64,000 nt of DNA from Phoenix dactylifera. Its lineage: Eukaryota > Streptophyta > Magnoliopsida > Arecales > Arecaceae. Under the pieces are notes generated by a model that saw only the letters and a program-made list of their open reading frames with translations, made no database searches and was not told the DNA's origin. Below, in pieces: positions 31,988-44,250 of the stretch (the first letter of the stretch is position 1; the number at the start of each line of letters is the position of its first letter). A program made the translations under genes and the position numbers. The DNA lies in NCBI RefSeq assembly GCF_009389715.1, contig NC_052395.1, positions 4,278,001-4,342,000 on the forward strand. Reading direction: 5' to 3'.

Positions 31988-34326
31988 ATGGGAGCTGTCA
32001 CCGTCCCCAGTTCGGCCTCGCAGACTCCGTTCGGCGCTGGTGCCCGCCTCTCCGCCCGCCGATTGCCGGCTCCCCGGCGGCCCTTCCTCTGCCTCGCCTT
32101 CAGAGCGGATTGGACTGCCAAGTGCTCGGCCGCGGCCATACCATCTGAGGCCGTAAAGCCGCCTCAGAAGTCATCAAAGCGAGCTCAGGCTGCCTCCGTC
32201 GACGCCCCCCCCACCGCCACCCAGGACTTGGACTACAACGAGGTCGCCGCCGCGCTCGAGAACATCTATAAGCTCAGCCCGGCGGAGGTCTCCGATGTGG
32301 AGGAGGCTGATCGGCGCGGAAGGAGGCGCCGTGGCCGGTCGAGGAAAAGGGCGAAAGAGGGGGACGGGGAAGAGGGCAATGTGGTGAGGAATAGGAAGAG
32401 GAGGGTGAGGAGATTGAGTTTGGAGAAGAGGATAGCTTCGAGGAGGAGGAAGGATGAGGAGGTGGAGGCAGCGGCCGCGCGGGATGAAAGGAGGGATCTT
32501 GATGAGGATGGGGAGAAGCTGTTGAGGGAATACTCGGTATCGACAGATTTGGCGAGCTTGGATTGGAAAAAGATGAAGATTCCGCCCGTTCTTAGTTCTG
32601 CCGAGCATAATCGGCTGTTCGAGTTGATGCAGCCCATGAAAGTGAGCATTTTGATTCAATTTCCTTATTCTTTGGTTTGTTTTTGTTGATAACTCTTCAG
32701 TTAATTGTTCGCTATCATACTATGGGTGTCCTTGTTTACTCTGATCCCGAACTTTAGTATTGCCCTATCATTTTGCAATTGGCTTAAGAGATTTTGCCTT
32801 AGTGGAAGGAACCAGAAGGGCAGATCTTTAGTATTTACTTTAATTTGTGCTCGTACTTGCATCCATCATGGGATCATAAGGTAGATATGCTATAATATTC
32901 CTTTGCAAGTTCTTAGAGTCAATCATCTTATATGGCGCTGTACCACTCCTACAAATAGAAAACAATAGTGGATTTTTCCTCATATTACTAGAGGAAGAGA
33001 AATTTGCATTCATTCATTGTCATTTGCCAGTTGTTTATTTTTGGTATGCTGCTTGCTTAGTTTCCTTTGTTTTGTTAAATTTTAGGCAATCTTTGAGGTG
33101 AAAAAGAACTTGGACAAGGATCTAAATAGAGAGCCTACGGATGCTGAGCTGGCCGTTGCAGTCAATATGACTGTGCCTCGATTAAGAAGACATATCGAAG
33201 TTGGTCAAGCTGCAAGGAACATGCTAATCAAGGTATCTACAATATCTAGAATATCTGCACTGTAAAAGAACTAACCCATTGGTAATTTAGGTATCTACTC
33301 TATTGTATCTTAACCTGAATGCAGGTTGTGTATGCAGATAACTCTAGTATAATAATCTATGGGTTCTATGCCTTATAATTATTTTTCACTGTGGAACTAA
33401 TGCTGCAGTGGGAAGATGCTTTGACCAAAATATGAAGAGATGAGTGGCTGATGAGATATTAATATAAAGTTGATCATTGATAGGCAGAAAGAAACTGACA
33501 CCCATAAATAGTACTATAATATGTGAAGATATTATTTTAAGATATATAACATGTTTGCTCTAACATAGTTATACCACAGCTAATGTCATTGAATCTCTTA
33601 TAGCCATGCCTGATGCTTTAACTCTCATATTATGTTCTCATTGTATTTATAGACCTCATTCTAGTTTCCTTTATTATGAACTTTTCTTAGTAGCATGAAT
33701 TCAAAAAACTTTAATGACTTCAAACCTGTAGAACTCTTGCACTCTTATCTCTTAAGATGTGGAGATTGTAATGTACATTGTAGATTGTCAATATGGATGA
33801 TGTAAGAATCCGTGTGGGTTTGTATTTAGTCTCACATCGGTTATTTGCCCGAAAAATTTTGGGTACTTATACAGGACTAACAAACCTAAAAAATACCTTC
33901 CGGCTAGCCTTTTTGGATGAGGTCTGAGGTTGTTACAATGGTATCAGAGCGGACCAGGCCCATAGCCTATGTGGACTAGTAGATACTGCAGCACAAGCTC
34001 ATTGAGGCTGGCCACGAGCCGATCGGGATGCTTGTGATTAGATTTGAATGGATTTGTTTAGACGTTTGAGGACCTATGTAGATGTTTGTTTAGTCCCATA
34101 TCGGTTATTCGCCGAAGAGATCTTGGGTATTTATATAGGACTAAGAAACCTAAAAAATATCTTCCGGCTAGCTTTTTTGGATGAGGTCCTGGGTTATTAC
34201 AGATGATCCATCATGCCTTGTGGCAAGAGGCATAACTACATCAACCATGCACTTGGAACACACTAGGAGGGAAAAAGAAAAGGACTGGCAGCACTCCCAC
34301 CAATCTTTTTTGGTTGGTTTGCTTTT

Positions 34327-34358
<32 letters not shown>

Positions 34359-37300
34359 GGAGGGGGGCGATGCAGAGTAAAAGCGGGGGCATCACCAATC
34401 ATTTCTTTTCTTTCCTTTTTTAATAGAAATACAATACCACAAATCATTTAAAAAACATGTGAAAATCACCTACGTCGAGCAATTGGGAAACAACTCCCAA
34501 ATTATGAACCCAGAACATCCTCTAAATGGAGCAGCAATGCAACCGCTGAGTACAGCCCAGTTTGCAGCGATTATTGCAGTTTTTGGAGGAGTGAACTTCG
34601 AGAAGGGTGGAAAAACTTGAAATTTATTACTTTTACATATGGATGATGTTTCATGGATTTTATTGAGGAAGGTATCAGAACACGCTGATTATTGGAACCT
34701 TGCTATCTCTATTGAATGAAACAAGTATTCAAGTACCAGTGTGTGTTAGTACCATATCGTACTTGTGAAGTACCAGTGCCTGTATGTCCTACGGTATATA
34801 TAGTACCATAGGGATGCATGGTACACACCTTGCTTTTATTGTGCCAAAACCAACACACATAGTTTGTATCTACATGATTTGATACCATACTTGTACCCAT
34901 TTCATATGGTAAGGTACCCGTATTTTTTCAACCCTTGGCATGAAATTTGTCAGGTCTTGCAGAAAATTGTATGGTTGCATGGTACACTATTTGTTTCTTG
35001 ATATGGTGGTGGTTACAATTTTTATCTCTACACAAAAATTTTGTAACTTGAAGAAGTTACCTCTTGATTAACCTTTTTAGGATTCTAAATGTGCCAAATT
35101 AACTGAAAATTTAGTTCATTAGAGAGTTCTTGAAGTTGGTGCTTCAATATCTCCACAAGAATTAAAGACACTTCAACTGACAAGATGCCTTAAAATTCAC
35201 TGCAGCACAATCTTCGGCTAGTTTTATTTGTAATCAACAAGTATTATCCAGAGATTGCAAGTGGTCAGAAGTTCCAAGACCTCTGCCAAGCTGGAGTGAA
35301 GGGTCTCATTACTGCCATTGATCGATTTGAACCAAAGCGTGGTTTCCGTTTATCCACATATGGTCTATTTTGGATCCGGCATTCTATAACACGTTCGATG
35401 ACTGTTTCAAGCTTTACACGAGTTCCCTTTGGGATTGAATCGGTATGATAAACTTTTGATTTGTTGCAGCATTTTTAAACTTGGTGTTCCTTGCTTTGTA
35501 CATTTCAGCATCAAAATTTATGGTTACTGTATTTTCAAAAACAATTTTCTTCATGTTTTCAGAACCTTGATGAATCATATGCACTTTAACCATGTTAAAA
35601 TATTATGAACTTTGGTTGGTAACAACTACTAACTAACAATGCAGGTCAGACAAGAGATCCAGAAAGCCAAATTAGAGTTGCAGTTCGAGCTTGGGAGATT
35701 GCCAAAAGATGAAGAGATCATTGACAGAGTAAAAATTTCACCGGAGAGATATCATGATGTCATGAAGGCTGCAAAACCAATCTTTTCCCTTCATGCAAGG
35801 CATGCTGTAACACAAGAAGAATTTATCGATGGGATCACTGATATGGATGGTGTGGGTGGTGATAAGCATAGACAACGTGCACTTCTACGACTTGCTCTAG
35901 ATGATGTGGTAAATGCCTACTCTAGCAGCTTTTTCGAAACTACAGGATACAAATAAACTAACCATTTAAAAAAAATCCAAGGGTCAGAACCCATTGTGAC
36001 TGCTTGATATAATTTTGAGCTTTTACAATCTGTTTATATTCCATTGTTACCGATAAGTAATATGTCTCTATAAAGAAAGGAAAAGTTTGAGTAATATGTT
36101 TCTATAATTTGGTCCTGAAGCTTTTTTCTTGGTATCAGATGTGGGCCCCAAAGCATTTTCCTTTCTATTCATATCCCAAGGAAGAGACTAACTTATGTTT
36201 GATTTTCTTACTCAGTATAGCAAACTACATTGCAATCCTTTTCTTAAAGCCATTTTTAAATAGTGATGTCATTAGAAACTTCTCTTGATTCGCATGATTC
36301 TTGTAGATTTTTAGTTTGGAAATTTTAAATGAAATAAGCTGAAATGATGTGCATGATGACATATTTTTAGCTTGTCCACTATTTAGTCACATATTCAGAT
36401 GTTAGATGCATCTCGTAAGTTGTGAAGTTTATTAAGCAAACTTCCTATAGAAAGATACAGCATTTAAGAATGTAAAACTTGGAGAGATTGCATTTGCACT
36501 GCTTGAAATTGAAGTCATAAGACTTAAGCCTTTCAGAGTTATGTATGCATTCTCTTTTGTCATCGTATTACTCCGGAAAAAAAAAAAGAAATGCATAGCT
36601 TCTCTTCTTAACATTTCCTTTTCCTTTCCAAATTGCATGCATACAATCTTTTGTGATAAGAACTTTTAGATGGCCACATAAAAGAAGTTGTAGGTGTTTT
36701 CTTGTAAGATGGATAAATTATTCATCAAAATTTTTGATCTTAGAGGGTAAACGCTGGAGTTACTAAAGCCAGCTTCACTTTTCTATTGTGTATATTGTTA
36801 TTCTTCAATTTTTTCTGCATTTTTCCCCAAAAAAATCTATCTGCAGTTTAAAAAAGACACGGCACCTACAGAATTATAAGTTGACCATGCGAACTGGAGT
36901 GTAATCAGAGATAGAATTTCATAATCTCCTGAATTAGAAACATCTTGAATGTTACATGTTCTGCTGCTGCTTAATTGCATGAATTCCAGTTAACTAAAAT
37001 ATTTTACATGACAGAGTTCTGGGGTGTAATTGTGTTTTTTTTTTTTTTTGGTGTTAAACCTCTGCCTGAATTGTAGATAGAACTTATGATAATTACTACA
37101 TTCAGTTATTTTAATTAGAAATATGCCATCAGCACCACCATGTATATTGTACAGTATTCCAAGTTCAAGCGCTTTTCGAAATACCTCAAAAAGAATTTTG
37201 ACTGTAGAAGTCCATCCTTTTCCCTGGTTATAGATGTTTACATCAGAATTGGCAAACACAAATCTTTTTGAAATTGTCAGTGCTCTTTATTATGCCCCAT

Positions 37301-37629
37301 CAACCCACTCCAACAAGCATCGTGCTCATGGTTTCTTGCATACATTTAAATTGAACTTTTTTTTCTGATGATAGATTTAAACTTTGAAGCTAAAATTACT
37401 TGTTAAATCTAAGTGGTCCATTCTTCTTCTGCAGCTAGATTCACTGAAGCCAAAGGAGAGCTTGGTGATTAGACAGAGATATGGGCTTGATGGCAAGGGT
37501 GATAGGACACTGGGAGAGATTGCTGGAAACCTCAATATTTCAAGGGAGATGGTCCGAAAGCATGAATTGAAGGCATTTATGAAGCTCAAACATCCAGCCC
37601 GAGTTGACTATCTTTGCAGATATGTCTGA
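31988..37629 (+). CDS. SIG2: Plastid RNA polymerase sigma factor, SIG2-like (five exons)
   Basis: Exons by GT/AG junctions and frame: 31988-32641, 33086-33232, 35206-35442, 35645-35908, 37435-37629, all in phase 0, giving 498 aa. Residues 1-60 are Ala/Arg/Ser/Pro-rich without acidic residues at first, as in a chloroplast transit peptide. A basic variable region follows, then conserved [17 protein letters not shown] near 195. Region 2 (about 268-345) has [26 protein letters not shown] and [15 protein letters not shown], the core-binding and -10 recognition parts. Region 3 is in exon 4. Region 4.2 (about 459-480) is the helix-turn-helix [19 protein letters not shown]. The protein directs the plastid-encoded RNA polymerase to its promoters; SIG2 in Arabidopsis drives several plastid tRNA genes. 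Assignment to SIG2 rather than another SIG is from remembered C-terminal similarity. Intron 2 holds a TRIM and a 23-base G run. Confidence 0.88.
33796..34206 (+). mobile_element. TRIM retrotransposon in sigma factor intron 2
   Basis: The element is 33801-34201 (401 bp), with 137-bp LTRs at 33801-33937 and 34065-34201. The target duplication is GATGA on both sides (33796-33800, 34202-34206). TGGTATCAGAGC, an initiator tRNA-Met primer site, begins at 33939, one base after LTR 1. The interior of 127 bp codes for nothing. LTRs share CCCACATCGGTTATTCGCC- and CTTCCGGCTAGC-type blocks with the elements at 40420 and 63187. Confidence 0.9.
34338..34360 (+). repeat. 23-base G run
   Basis: A T run of about ten bases leads into 23 consecutive G and, after one A, six more G, within intron 2 of the sigma factor gene. 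It could form G-quadruplex structure or be an assembly error in a homopolymer. Confidence 0.8.
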
Positions 37630-39011
37630 CATGCCATCATGCTGCACCTAGTGTATCTAAAACAGTTTTAGAGCAGCTGTTGTACTGTGAACAACCTCCT
37701 CCTCAATATACTTTCTCCTTATACATGAATATTTGTATTATAGCCACACGAGCATATACAATGGATATTGATCACATACTCATATGAGGCGGACTACGCT
37801 GGTGGTCCTCAAGTGTAACTTCATAAACTGTAAATGCAAAAAGAAACAGAGAAAAAGAATGTGACTGCAATGAAGGATCTGCATGTTTATTAATTTCATG
37901 ACAATATTAAGTTTCTCCACATCTGTAATGCTTGTTCCATCCATTGTCTCTTGAGGCTATTCTTTTTTATTTATGTAATAAATTCCTCTCGCGTCCGAAG
38001 CATTTTAATTTCTATTATGCAAGTTAGTACAAAGAAATGCTATGGATTCGAAATGAAAAGAGTGAAATTATCTGTTAGGTTTGCTATACTGGAACATCAG
38101 TTTATTTCTTAGGTTTCTTTTCATTTGATATGAATGCAACTATACTACCTCCAAAAACCTAGTTTTATAGTTGGTGCGGGCAGGCTGGTCTTATGCTAGT
38201 TGGGTTAATTAAAACAAAAGGCCGGAACCCAAGGCCAACCTAATGATCAGCCTGGGGCCAAATGAACCGCTGACCTATCTTGGTCTGTTAAAATGGTTTG
38301 GAAGGATTTTGGATTCGTGGACTTGTCCTGCTGCAGGCAAAGCCTTAATTCCATGAAACATGCAGAGAATCTTATGCCAGTCATGATTGCTTGCAAACAA
38401 AGGGTTCTTGAATTTGTCGAATGGAACATTATCACCAGCTATTACATAAATCACAGGGACTAGAAGATTATTTCTAAATGATCCAAGCTAGGTAAGCACT
38501 CAGCAGCATCTTTCTGCTACAGGGCGATGATATTTTCTTATGGTCAATATTTGTCGCACCCCAAATCTATCACCTAGGTTGAAATGTGACACGACCGTAT
38601 GTTTCATAGAGTATAGCCCTAGAAAACATGCAATATCAACCGGATAAAAACAACTTTCACAATATAATTTATCAATCTTTAATACGACAAAAAACTCCAA
38701 TTTATTAAATGACAAGACTGCTCAAATACAATTGATCATCCGGTGGTATCGGTAGGTTTTTTTATTGTGTCGCCTGTCAACCTGAATGATGAGTTTAGGG
38801 CATGACAATTTAGGCACCAAGCATGATCATAGCTCCTTTCTTTCTTAATTATTCTGGCTAATAATCTTTTATCAGCATGCTCTCTCTCTCTCTCTAAGGA
38901 CCCTACTGGATGCTTCAAAATCCAAATTTCTCCCCAAGAGATAATTTAAATTGATTAGAACTGCATGTTCCATGCCCAGGACTACTACTTTGCCTGACAG
39001 CTTTAACTTGA
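37630..39011. other. 3' UTR and intergenic, no gene seen
   Basis: The first few hundred bases are probably the sigma factor 3' UTR. A short (TC)n run lies near 38881. The block at 38545-38760 has GTCGCACCCCAAATCTA, which resembles retroelement ends, but I could not define boundaries. Confidence 0.4.
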
Positions 39012-39213
39012 GTAACAAGATACAACTAACTCGATCATTATCTAACTAGTTTGATGTCATGATTCTCAATTTTGTGACCATGTAGCTCGTGAGCTCAAGT
39101 GGCTTTTATCCTACACCTTCAACCACTTGAGCTCACGAGCTACATGGTCACAAAATTGAGAATCATGACATCAAACTAGTTAGATAATGATCGAGTTAGT
39201 TGTATCTTGTTAC
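39012..39213. repeat. Perfect 91-bp inverted repeat with 20-nt loop
   Basis: The left arm 39012-39102 and right arm 39123-39213 are exact reverse complements over all 91 bases by base-by-base reading. The 20-base loop at 39103-39122 is CTTTTATCCTACACCTTCAA. No target duplication flanks it. Transcribed from either strand it would give one long perfect hairpin. Confidence 0.95.
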
Positions 39214-39534
39214 TAATGATGTGTTTATGTTCAGGTGGCAATCACCTATTCCTACTTTTCATAATAATTGGTTATCTGGCAAGTATCTTGCATACCCCCG
39301 GAGCTTATTTTTGCACATGTAATGGATGGTAACACCATACTTTTAGGAGTAAAATAATTAGAGTAGGCCATACAATTTTGTCTCTAGCAACATGCAAAAA
39401 CAAGCATGCATATAGTAAATTGTCTTTTTGTGAATACAAGGATGACCTATAACCACTAAAATTTGAGCCTAGGCCACTCACCTAGGGAGGAAGGTATCGG
39501 CTGGTTGAACTAGCAGCTGTTGGTAAGAGTAAGT

Positions 39535-40335
39535 GGAACAAAAATTGTATGGGAGAGGCATCACAGAAAAGAAATATGGAGCAAGCTTTCTATTTTACCA
39601 TATTTCCTCTAGTGCTCATTTTGAAAAAGAAACCCAAAAGTCATAAATTCCTTCTACTAACGGAGTTATTAGTCTCGTGATTAAAAAAACAAAAAAAAAG
39701 AAAATTATGATACATACTAGATGGTCAAGTAATACACATCAAGAAAATTAGTTATTTAGCAAGCCAATATACATATCTAGGTAAATCGGTAAACACTACA
39801 TGGACAGGTGATACACACCAAGCAAATTAATCATCTCGCAAGCCAATACACATCTCAAAGTAAATTGATACATAGTTTTTAGAATATAGTGCTCATTGGT
39901 ACCGATACACAATTTTCTGGCTTTGTGTAATATAAGAAATTATATACATATCATTTATGAAATTCCATGAACTCTTAGATGCTAAGATTCTAGAAAAGAG
40001 AGAGAAATTTGTCGGAGAAAGGGACTCGGAAGAAGAAGAAAGACCTTACGGATGGGATAGACGACTCAATAAGGATGAAAATGGATGGAGAGGCCGGACA
40101 AGGAAGGAAAAAGATACAAACTATCTTTCTCCATGGATGATCTCTCTTGGCACGTGGAATTTCATTTTTTTTAAGTTATTAGATTGACGGACTCCGTTAG
40201 TAGGAGGAGTCCTATTCCTATTTGACTTTTGGATTTTTTTTCTTTAAGATGAGTATCGGAGGAAACATAACAAAATAAGAATCCCGCTCCATATGATATT
40301 CTATATTGCCCGCCCTACATGATTTTTGTTCGAGC
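39535..40335. mobile_element. DNA element with long diverged terminal inverted repeats
   Basis: About 140 bases at each end are inverted copies with substitutions and small gaps. Anchors are GAACAAAAAT, ATATGGAGC, TATTTT, TTTCCTC, CCAAAAGTCA and CTACTAACGGAGT on the left, and their reverse complements in reverse order at 40190-40335. The interior has a 76-codon ORF without recognisable homology. Long inverted ends suggest a nonautonomous Mutator-like element; exact ends and target duplication are unresolved. Confidence 0.6.
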
Positions 40336-40414
40336 AAGTGGTGACTATTAGATATTGGTAAGCACTTTTACACAAAGAGGTCACCAATATTATGATGTAT
40401 GGCACTTAATGATT

Positions 40415-41156
40415 CAATCTATAACAACCCAAGACCTCATCCAAAAGGCTAGTCGGAAGGTATTATTTGGGTGATCTTGTATAAGTACCCAAAATCTACC
40501 GAGCGAATAACTGATGTGGGACTAAACGCACGTCCGACGGATCCTTACATACTCCTTCCGTTTAAGTTTTGACGTCCTCGTCAAGCCAAGGATTCAAATC
40601 CATTCAAATCTAATTACAAGCACTACGATCAGTCCGTGGTCAGCTCCAATGGATCTGTGATGCAGTGTCCTCTAGTCCACATAGGTTATCGATCAGGTCC
40701 GCTCTAATACCATTTATAACAACCTAAGATCTCATTCAAAATAGCTAACCGAAAAGTATTATCTGGATTCTTGATCATGTAGAAGTACCCAAGATCTACC
40801 CAACGAATAGCCGATGTGGGACTAAACACACGCCCGCACGGGTCCTCACATACTCCTCCCATTGAAGCATTGATGTCCTCGACAGACTAAAAATTCAAAT
40901 CAATTCAAATCTAATCACAAACACCACGATCGGTTCATGGTCGGCCCCAATAGATCTGTGCTGCAGTGTTCTCTACTCCACATAGGTTATAGGCCAGGTC
41001 TGCTCTGATATCATTTGTAACAACCCAGGACCTCATCCAAAAAGCTAGCCATAAGATATTATTTGGGTTTCTTGATCCTGTATAAGTACCCAAAATCTAT
41101 CCAGCGAATAACCGATGTGGAACTAAACATACGCCCGCACGGATCCTCACACAATC
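40415..41156 (-). mobile_element. Three-LTR TRIM retrotransposon
   Basis: Element 40420-41151 (732 bp) has the target duplication CAATC on both sides (40415-40419, 41152-41156). It has three LTRs (40420-40549, 40715-40850, 41016-41151) separated by two interiors of about 165 bp. Each interior has an initiator tRNA-Met primer-like site on the minus strand. The order is LTR-interior-LTR-interior-LTR. Confidence 0.9.
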
Positions 41157-41313
41157 AGCCCTTGTTAATTGTAGACATGCTTTTTATGCCGCATGGTATG
41201 TTAATTGCACCATCCCCAGACAAAGAGAGGAAGCATCCTGTAAACTAGCTCGGTTGTTTCCTCCATTTTTGCCTTCCTCTTTCTTGGCACGCCATCTTCC
41301 ATCAGCTGAAGCT

Positions 41314-42894
41314 ATGGATAAGCGTAGGTGCCAGAAACAGTCCAGAACTTCCGATTGCGCCACTGAAGGTATCAGGCTTTTCTCTCTTCTCTCTGCTTCT
41401 CTGCCTCCTGCTATATTAGCACTACTGACATGGGTCTCATGGGTATTCTTTCTTGTAAATGTTCCAATGAGTGATTCAGTGGTGGCAGAGGTTGGTAGCA
41501 TCGAGTTGGGGTTCATCAACCTGTCAGAACAAGAAGAAGACCTCGTTTACAAAATGTATAGCCTCGTCGGTGACAGGTATAAAACCCCCCACCTGGTCTT
41601 TTTAATCTGCTGCTCTCGGCATGCATGGGTAACGAGTTCCGGATTCTAGAATAGCATAACATAGGGATGAGGGGTTGGTGCATGTTTTTAACCGATGCCT
41701 GTAAAATAAGATGGTCGATCTGAAAATGAGGAAGTAGAGAGATCTTTCCTTTCCAATCTCTATGATCAACTGTTCAAGAACGTCCAAGGTCCATTAATAT
41801 GAAAACCAAGGGCAAGTTCAGAACATCCAATTTGTAAACCCTCCTACAAGTAGATCATGCCATGTCGCTTTTCTCGTGCTGTTCACAACAAAACTCAGAT
41901 GAGAAAATCACACAACAGACTTACTGCTCTACCAGGAGTTACACTGACAGCCTCCTTCAAGGTAAAATTATTAGACATGGCATGAAAAAGATGCAATTAC
42001 CCGGTGCTGGTTTCTATCAAGGGATAGAAACCAAGGAGTTGCCAAGGTAAAATTATTAGACAGCCTCCTTCAAGGAGTTGCCAAGAGGTTCAAACCTTAC
42101 CCGGTGCTGGTTTCTATCAAGGGATAGAACGTAGAGTATAGCATATAGAGGGTGATTCAAAACTAGACTTGATGACCCTACATGTTTGGCTTCAAATCTT
42201 GCATATTGGATTTGATTTCCTATTAGATATTTTAATGCACCAAAAGCTTAATGAATAGTTTAATGATGGGTTTTAAATATATTATGATGATAATTAATTT
42301 TTAAGAAATGCCATATAAGCATGTAGGTCAGCAACATTTTAAGAAGTGAAGCCGTATGAGATCTTAATATCAACGCTGTTGATTGGGTAAATCATCGACA
42401 ACTAAGAAATGATTATGAAACTTCGAATTTATAGGATTCAGCTTCACCCAACACTGCATTCAAACGAGACGGTCACACAAAACATAATGAATTAGTCCAT
42501 GATAGCAAACATCCCCACTCTACAAAAACACCTTTCATGCCAAGAGAAATGAGAAACACTTCAAAGTTCAAATGCATGAAAAAGGAAATCAAAACTTTTA
42601 CAATTTCCAGCAAGTGGATTGTACGCAGTCACCAGTGCAATCAATAATTCTAGCTGTTACAGATCTCTTCAGAGCCTGAAATAGTTTTAGCTTTATCAGG
42701 TGGCTTTTTTTGGAAGGAGGAAAAAAGCAAGCATTCTTTTCCCAAACAGAAGTCATGAATGTGATATATGCTTTTACAGGTGGAATCTCATAGCAGGTCG
42801 GATCCCAGGCAGGAAACCGGAAGAAATAGAGAGGTTTTGGATGATGAGGCATGAGGAAGGGTTTGCTCAGAAGAGATTGAGGAGTGCAAGCTGA
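41314..42894 (+). CDS. R3-MYB repressor, CPC/TRY/ETC type (85 aa, three exons)
   Basis: Exons 41314-41368, 41489-41576 and 42780-42894 join with GT/AG introns to 85 codons. The product starts MDKRRCQKQ and contains one MYB R3 repeat, with SEQEEDLVYKMYSLVGDRW then LIAGRIPGRKPEEIERFW. The bHLH-binding signature [DE]Lx2[RK]x3Lx6Lx3R is complete (DLVYK, L, L, R). There is no activation domain. Family members compete with R2R3-MYBs for bHLH/WD40 complexes and repress trichome, root-hair or anthocyanin programmes in the nucleus. The intron positions (just before the R3 repeat and inside GDRW) are those I expect for CPC-type genes. Proximity to WTF1 and CHID1 favours an ETC3/CPL3 orthologue (inference). 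The upstream in-frame ATG at 41254 is not used here because MDKRR is the family start. Confidence 0.85.
41947..42130. repeat. Scrambled local duplication in R3-MYB intron 2
   Basis: Blocks are repeated at different offsets: ACCCGGTGCTGG plus TTTCTATCAAGGGATAGAA at 41998 and 42098 (100 apart), AAGGTAAAATTATTAGAC at 41959 and 42044 (85 apart), and CAGCCTCCTTCAAGG at 41948 and 42061 (113 apart). Confidence 0.8.
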
Positions 42895-43330
42895 GAGTAG
42901 AATATTTCTGTCAGAAATGGATGATGCCAACCATGCGGGTTCATCGTTTGGAGGACCCACTTTATGGTCTATGCTCATGGACCATCTGTCCTTTATCATC
43001 TACATATTTGTTTTTTTTTTTATGGTGTACTTGTGCTATAAGATCCAACTAGTTCATTATGTTGAGGACCCACTTTGTGACCCGTGATATTTGTCCCTCC
43101 CAAACTCTCTCTCTCCCTACCATGATTTTGCCCTACTGAGAAACAAAGTTGGTTGTGCTCTCAACATACATTATATTGTCATTTATCCCCGGCCAGCCGT
43201 ATGATGGTGAGGAGAGAAAGCTTCCTCATTTGATGCACATCAATCAGCATGGCTTTATCTAAGTCACCAAGTTCAACTCAGCATACAAAGCAAGTAGGCT
43301 AAGTGATAAGAATGAAGCTTTTTTTCAACT
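42895..43330. other. 3' flank of R3-MYB gene, no further gene
   Basis: Probable 3' UTR and intergenic sequence, with a T run near 43010. Confidence 0.4.
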
Positions 43331-44250
43331 TTGGCTGCTAGAGCATCCAAAAGTAGACCTTCAGCTACCAATCAGGACATACCACACCAGCATGGAATAT
43401 ATGATCAGACCTTCGAATGGATGTCTGAGGGCCGTCCAGATCTAAGGGTGCGCCTCAAGCCTCCAAGCCCCTTGGCAGGAGTAGTTGACGGCAGAGAATT
43501 TTCTGCTTTTTCTAGAGACTTCTTTGCGGAGGTCGGGTATGGAGGGTCCAGGGATCAGGGCTGCCTACCTGACTTACCATAGTTGGTTGGATAGAAATGC
43601 CCAGATCTTCGAGGACAGAACAACACACCCGAAGTTGGTAGCATATTGGACTCTTCTTCATATCGTCTTCCCTTGAGATGACTGGGGAAAACTGGGGCTC
43701 CCCTCCTGCTTTGGTAACGTCCAGAATTTTTATGGTCTCCTAAGAGCCCTCACTCTCTGATTTTCTCAAGATGAATTTCGACGGTAGCATAGGCGAGGGA
43801 GAGATCACTAGAGGCGTGGATTTCGTCATCAAAGACCACGAGACCAGGTTGATAGCAGCTGAGGGCTGGAGGATATGCAATACTTCTATTCTTAGTACTG
43901 AGATCAAAGCAGCATGAGAAGGAGTCACCTACATGAGGCGGATGCGGGGGGTGGACTGCATCCTCCTCGAGGATGACTTGGCCACGATGGTCGAGTGGAT
44001 CCGGAGTCAGGATCGTGATGCCGGCTTCAGACCATTATTACGCGACATCTGCAGACTCTTAGCTGAGCGTGGGCTCTCGAGGGCCACACATATCTACAAG
44101 AAGACGAACAACGCGGCTGATTGGGTGGCTTCATTCGCAGCTCACCACACTGAAGGCTTCATCTGGGCCGATCACGTGGTAGTGCCTCACGCTTTATGTT
44201 ATCTTCTTTTCTCTGATTCTGTTGGCTGCTCCTATGCCCGACATGTATGA
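43331..44250 (+). pseudogene. LINE remnant with RNase H-like domain
   Basis: Broken frames carry the C-terminal region of a plant LINE. TYHSWLDRNAQIFED near 43570-43610 resembles the segment before RNase H. From 43771 an RNase H-like frame follows, with MNFDGS (first Asp), STEIKAA (Glu), LEDDLATM and NNAADWVASFA (last Asp). A TGA at about 43916 and frameshifts upstream break it. RT and endonuclease regions are absent, as in a 5'-truncated LINE. Confidence 0.7.

Noticed and set aside
32174..32659. Antisense ORFs opposite sigma factor exon 1
   Set aside because: Shadow of a GC-rich coding exon.
39957..40187. 76-codon ORF inside the inverted-end element
   Set aside because: No homology recognised; too short to call a transposase.
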